A DNA stretch of 10,254 bases, taken from assembly GCA_024244665.1 (NCBI GenBank), contig JAAEOI010000408.1, positions 1 to 10,254 on the forward strand, in the 5' to 3' direction. Of the stretch, positions 7,432 to 10,254 are shown one piece after another; within the stretch, counting starts at the first letter, position 1; each line of letters starts with the position of its first letter. The notes under the pieces were generated by a model. It ran no database searches, had not been told where the DNA came from, and was given only the letters and a program-made list of their open reading frames with translations. Made by a program: the position numbers and the translations under genes. The stretch comes from Bacteroidota bacterium. Lineage in GTDB: Bacteria > Bacteroidota > Bacteroidia > Bacteroidales > GCA-2748055.

Positions 7432-9303
7432 CTAATCCCATGGATGGATATACCAGTTTTTTTCGTCCATCAGGTGGTTCCTTATCTGCTCCGCTTTTTC
7501 CCCATCAAATTTCGAAGCAACCTTATTGGCCAAAAAGGAGGGATCTCCCCTTCGTTTGGCTATCCGTACCAGGTCATAAAAGCGTTCACCCTCAAATGCT
7601 GTTTCCCTTGCCTTCTCCTCCAGAAGTTGTTCTTCAAGGTACTCCACCTTCGCCTCATAGTTATCCGTAAGGTCAAGATAGCCGGTCAACTCATTATTCA
7701 GGGAGTCATGCAGGTATATAATGTTCTTCAACTGGACCCCGTCATAGCCGGTACCAAAACCAACCCTTCCGCGAACACCCAGTTGCAGAGGATCCGCATT
7801 CGTGAATTTACCATCATTCAGGACACTCAGGCAGGTCTGGGTCTCTCCCATATAAACACCTTCTCCCCGATAAAAAACACCCCTTGTAAAAATTTCAGCA
7901 TAATACATATGGATACCGCCTGCCCTGTACAGGGTAAAATTGGCATCCTGGTCCACCGGATTCTTATTGATTGAATACTTCTGGACCACGGGAACCAGGT
8001 CTTTCATATAGTCACGTACGGCCCTGAGGTCCTTCAGCCTGCGCAGCCGGAGCAATTCCTCCACTTCTTCTCTTTCAAGCATGACCCCATCCCTGTAATA
8101 CACATAACTAACCCCGTGTCCACGGGCAAAATCTCCAGGGATCCCTTCCTCCTCAAGTACTTTATTTGGGTCGGGATCTTTGGACATTTCCATTTCTTTC
8201 CAGATCCTCTCCCAGTATAGGGGGGTTTTTGCGGAGGGTCTTAACATGTACCTGTTTGGAGCTTCCGGTGAAAAGAAATACTGTAGATCATTCTGTTGCT
8301 GGTAAGCTTTGTCGAACCAAATGGTGAAAATATGTTCCTTCACATCCAGGCCCGTGAATATGTTCCGCCACCTGCCACCTGCAAAAGCATTATCCAGTCC
8401 GTAGGGAATATTATTCCCTTCATAATTGGGATTGAAATCCTTGTAATATATGATCCTTTCAAAATACTCACGGGCCTTGCCCATATTATCTATATGCAAA
8501 TACATCTGGCCCAGCAAACTGTACATGGCTTCCTGGCTCCATATAGTCACATCCCAGCTCTGGTCCCCGTTGTCAATGTTATGAATCAATCCCACAGCTT
8601 TCACCCTGTTGTTGAGCTGGTTGACAAATGAATCCACGATCGCCGGCATATCAAGGAAAACCCTGTCAAGTGAAACCGTATCATTATAAAGCGTATCATT
8701 ATGGTAGCCGTCCGGGCCATAAATAACCCTCATGGTATCGACCACGGTGATCCCGGTATTTACATATTCTTCAATATGCCCGGCAGTAGCGAGGCCGGGC
8801 CAGATATAGGGTACCTTTTCAAAGATCCTGACAGCATAGAAATAGGCCCAGGCACGCATACACAGGACCTCTCCGTACAGCCTGTCGTAATTAGAAATTT
8901 CCGCACTCTTATCAAGCACTTCAGGATGGGCTGTTTCGAGCTGGACGGCCAGGTTGTTACAGGCGGCAATAAGCCTGAAGAAATTTGTGGGCGAAGCATA
9001 GGGGTTCCAGCTACTCATGTTGAAATTATAGACTTCCTGCAAGTCTGAGTTGGCCTCCCCGGTAACCTCAAGCATATCGCCACGAAGTTCCCCGAGTACC
9101 ATTAGCTGATTAACAAGATCCTGCTGAATACGATACAGACCGAGTTCTGCAGCCCGGTACTCGTTCCAGTCGCTGTATAATTCATCACTAACAATGATCG
9201 TTCCCTGGTCGGGGTAGAAAAACTCCTCACAGGAAATGAGCAGGGTCATACCCAGCAAACTAAAGAAAACAAGGTTTCTGATACTTAATATTTTTCCATT
9301 CAT
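7432..9303 (-). CDS. SusD/RagB-family outer-membrane nutrient-binding lipoprotein
   Basis: This is a surface lipoprotein that forms the lid on the SusC-type receptor and binds the incoming glycan. It has 623 residues with a lipoprotein signal whose lipobox LLISC ends at Cys25 (MNGKILSIRNLVFFSLLGMT...). SusD-family features follow: ELRGDMLE (72-79), a segment ending FFRLIAACNNLA (108-119), which matches the usual aromatic-x-x-I-x-x-C/A-N-N pattern, the TPR-like helix YGEVLCMRAWAYFYAVRIF (143-161), and the typical C-terminal AFEGERFYDLVR (569-580). The length is slightly above the common 500-600. The start at 9303 is two bases after the receptor stop codon, so the pair is almost certainly translationally coupled. 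The glycan-binding residues are not conserved across this family, so the ligand cannot be inferred. The gene ends in TAG, and its last bases overlap only the rejected longer reading of the GH130 gene. Confidence 0.97.
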   Translation of the reverse strand: MNGKILSIRNLVFFSLLGMTLLISCEEFFYPDQGTIIVSDELYSDWNEYRAAELGLYRIQQDLVNQLMVLGELRGDMLEVTGEANSDLQEVYNFNMSSWNPYASPTNFFRLIAACNNLAVQLETAHPEVLDKSAEISNYDRLYGEVLCMRAWAYFYAVRIFEKVPYIWPGLATAGHIEEYVNTGITVVDTMRVIYGPDGYHNDTLYNDTVSLDRVFLDMPAIVDSFVNQLNNRVKAVGLIHNIDNGDQSWDVTIWSQEAMYSLLGQMYLHIDNMGKAREYFERIIYYKDFNPNYEGNNIPYGLDNAFAGGRWRNIFTGLDVKEHIFTIWFDKAYQQQNDLQYFFSPEAPNRYMLRPSAKTPLYWERIWKEMEMSKDPDPNKVLEEEGIPGDFARGHGVSYVYYRDGVMLEREEVEELLRLRRLKDLRAVRDYMKDLVPVVQKYSINKNPVDQDANFTLYRAGGIHMYYAEIFTRGVFYRGEGVYMGETQTCLSVLNDGKFTNADPLQLGVRGRVGFGTGYDGVQLKNIIYLHDSLNNELTGYLDLTDNYEAKVEYLEEQLLEEKARETAFEGERFYDLVRIAKRRGDPSFLANKVASKFDGEKAEQIRNHLMDEKNWYIHPWD

Positions 9304-9305
9304 CG

Positions 9306-10254
9306 TTACAGTCCAACTTTAATTCCAATCATATACGTCCTGACCTGAGGCATTAATCCATAATCAATACCCTGTTCCATGGCATGGAATGAATAAGAGA
9401 ATTCGGGATCAAACCCCAGGTAATTTGTGAAAGTAACAAGGTTTGATGCTGTGATAAAAACTTCCAGATTCCTAAAGAACAGCACCTTATCCGGAATCCT
9501 GTATGCCAGGTTCAGATTTTTCAGCCTGAGATAACTGCCATCCTCTATCCACCTGCTTGAAAAATCTGAATTCCCCACCGGGTCATCCCAGATCGCACGG
9601 GGGACATCCGTTTGCTGACCCTCATATTGCCACCTGTCAAGGGTTGCAACACTCTGATTAGACAGAGAGCTCATCTTCTCGTTCTGGTATCTCAGGTAGT
9701 TGAACACCTCATTACCATACACCAACTGCACAAGTGCATCCAGGCTCCATCTCTTCCATCTTAATGTGGTATAGACTCCTCCATACAGATCCGGCATGGG
9801 AGAACCAATAATGCTCCGGTCATATTCATTGATGATCCCGTCCTTTTCACTGCTCCATTGATTATCTTCGTGGTTCCAGCTTCCAATATCCCTGAATTTA
9901 GCATCTCCTGCACCGAAGGGGATTCCTGCCGCATTCACCAGCCCGGCCTCTGCTGCCTCAGCTTCAGAACTGAAGACACCCTCGTACACATAGCCGTAGA
10001 AACTCTGCAGGGGCTCTCCAACAGCCGATATGAACGCGCCTCCTTTAAAAGGAGTGATCAGGGCATCATTTGAGATGCTAAGCACTTCATTCTTCACCGA
10101 TGCAATGTTGAATCCAAGGTCCAGGCTTGTGTTTTTACGGGAAATAATCCTGGCAGAGCTGCTAAACTCCCAACCCTGGTTTTTCATGGATCCGTCATTG
10201 GTGGCAGTATAATTAAATCCTGTATAGTTGGGTACAGGCTTGTAAATCATCATG
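9306..10254 (-). CDS. SusC/RagA-type TonB-dependent outer-membrane receptor, C-terminal part
   Basis: About 316 C-terminal codons of a TonB-dependent transporter; SusC proteins are usually near 1000 residues, so some two thirds lies beyond 10254. The protein is the outer-membrane barrel that imports the oligosaccharide with energy from TonB-ExbBD. The visible part shows the alternating aromatic and polar pattern of beta-strands and standard SusC phrases: NQGWEFSSSARII, a plug-side IPFGAGDAKFRDIG stretch, YDRSIIGSPMPDLYGGVYTT, RWIEDGSYLRLKNLNLAYRI, and the final NLVTFTNYLGFDPE followed by MPQVRTYMIGIKVGL. The last residue is Leu instead of the common terminal Phe. The frame stays open to the window edge; the first in-frame ATG inside the window is not a real start. 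The gene lies two bases upstream of the SusD-like gene and leads the visible operon. Confidence 0.96.
   Translation of the reverse strand, partial: MMIYKPVPNYTGFNYTATNDGSMKNQGWEFSSSARIISRKNTSLDLGFNIASVKNEVLSISNDALITPFKGGAFISAVGEPLQSFYGYVYEGVFSSEAEAAEAGLVNAAGIPFGAGDAKFRDIGSWNHEDNQWSSEKDGIINEYDRSIIGSPMPDLYGGVYTTLRWKRWSLDALVQLVYGNEVFNYLRYQNEKMSSLSNQSVATLDRWQYEGQQTDVPRAIWDDPVGNSDFSSRWIEDGSYLRLKNLNLAYRIPDKVLFFRNLEVFITASNLVTFTNYLGFDPEFSYSFHAMEQGIDYGLMPQVRTYMIGIKVGL

Larger units (their letters stand above)
1..10254 (-). other. Polysaccharide utilization locus (single operon, both ends cut)
   Basis: Seven consecutive minus-strand genes form a SusC/SusD pair followed by a GH130 enzyme, a GH39-like enzyme, a PHP-fold metallohydrolase, an S1 sulfatase and a GPH sugar symporter. 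Intergenic gaps are 2, 47, 16, 27, 2 and 26 bases, with no terminator-like hairpin between genes, so co-transcription from a promoter beyond position 10254 is likely. The SusC/SusD pairing is the defining PUL signature in Bacteroidota. No HTCS, SusR-like or ECF-sigma/anti-sigma regulator and no SusE/F-type surface glycan-binding protein is present here; any would lie outside the window. The substrate is inferred only loosely as a sulfated glycan with beta-mannoside-type linkages. Confidence 0.9.

Noticed and set aside
7385..7441. N-terminal extension of the GH130 gene to an ATG at 7441
   Set aside because: The extra 19 residues match neither the family start nor a signal peptide, and the extension overlaps the susD-like stop.
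7393..7974. 193-codon plus-strand open frame over the susD-like 3' end
   Set aside because: It is an antisense shadow of a well-supported SusD family gene.

Overview
The window is most of a polysaccharide utilization locus (PUL) from a member of the Bacteroidota. The diagnostic evidence is a SusC-type TonB-dependent receptor followed directly by a SusD-type lipoprotein, then carbohydrate-active enzymes. All seven genes lie on the minus strand, so the locus reads from high to low coordinates. Lipoprotein signals, A-rich start regions instead of strong Shine-Dalgarno sites, and very tight gene spacing fit this phylum. A marine or other sulfated-glycan habitat is plausible from the sulfatase but is not proven. 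Genus cannot be judged from the sequence alone.

In transcription order: the C-terminal part of a SusC-like receptor (10254-9306, open at the window edge); a SusD-like lipoprotein (9303-7432); a GH130 mannoside phosphorylase or hydrolase without a signal peptide (7384-6443); an exported, divergent clan GH-A / GH39-like glycoside hydrolase (6426-4735); an exported multidomain PHP-superfamily metallohydrolase of the CehA/McbA or DUF3604-like type (4707-2707); a formylglycine-dependent S1 sulfatase lipoprotein with an extra C-terminal beta-rich domain (2704-941); and the N-terminal two thirds of a GPH-family (MelB-like) sugar:cation symporter (914-1, open at the window edge). Gaps are 2, 47, 16, 27, 2 and 26 bases, which supports one operon. 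No terminator-like hairpin, RNA gene, mobile element or CRISPR array was seen. No stretch above 50 bases lacks a gene.

The inferred pathway runs as follows. SusC/SusD capture an oligosaccharide at the cell surface and import it. The lipoprotein sulfatase, the GH39-like enzyme and the PHP protein remove sulfate, sugar and possibly another substituent outside the cytoplasm. The GPH symporter carries the trimmed small saccharide across the inner membrane. The GH130 enzyme cleaves a beta-mannoside-type linkage in the cytoplasm. The substrate is therefore guessed to be a sulfated, mannose-containing glycan, but no endo-acting depolymerase is visible and the assignment is tentative. The most novel parts are the PHP protein, whose role in glycan breakdown is not established, and the GH39-like enzyme, which lacks the canonical Asn before its proposed acid/base Glu.
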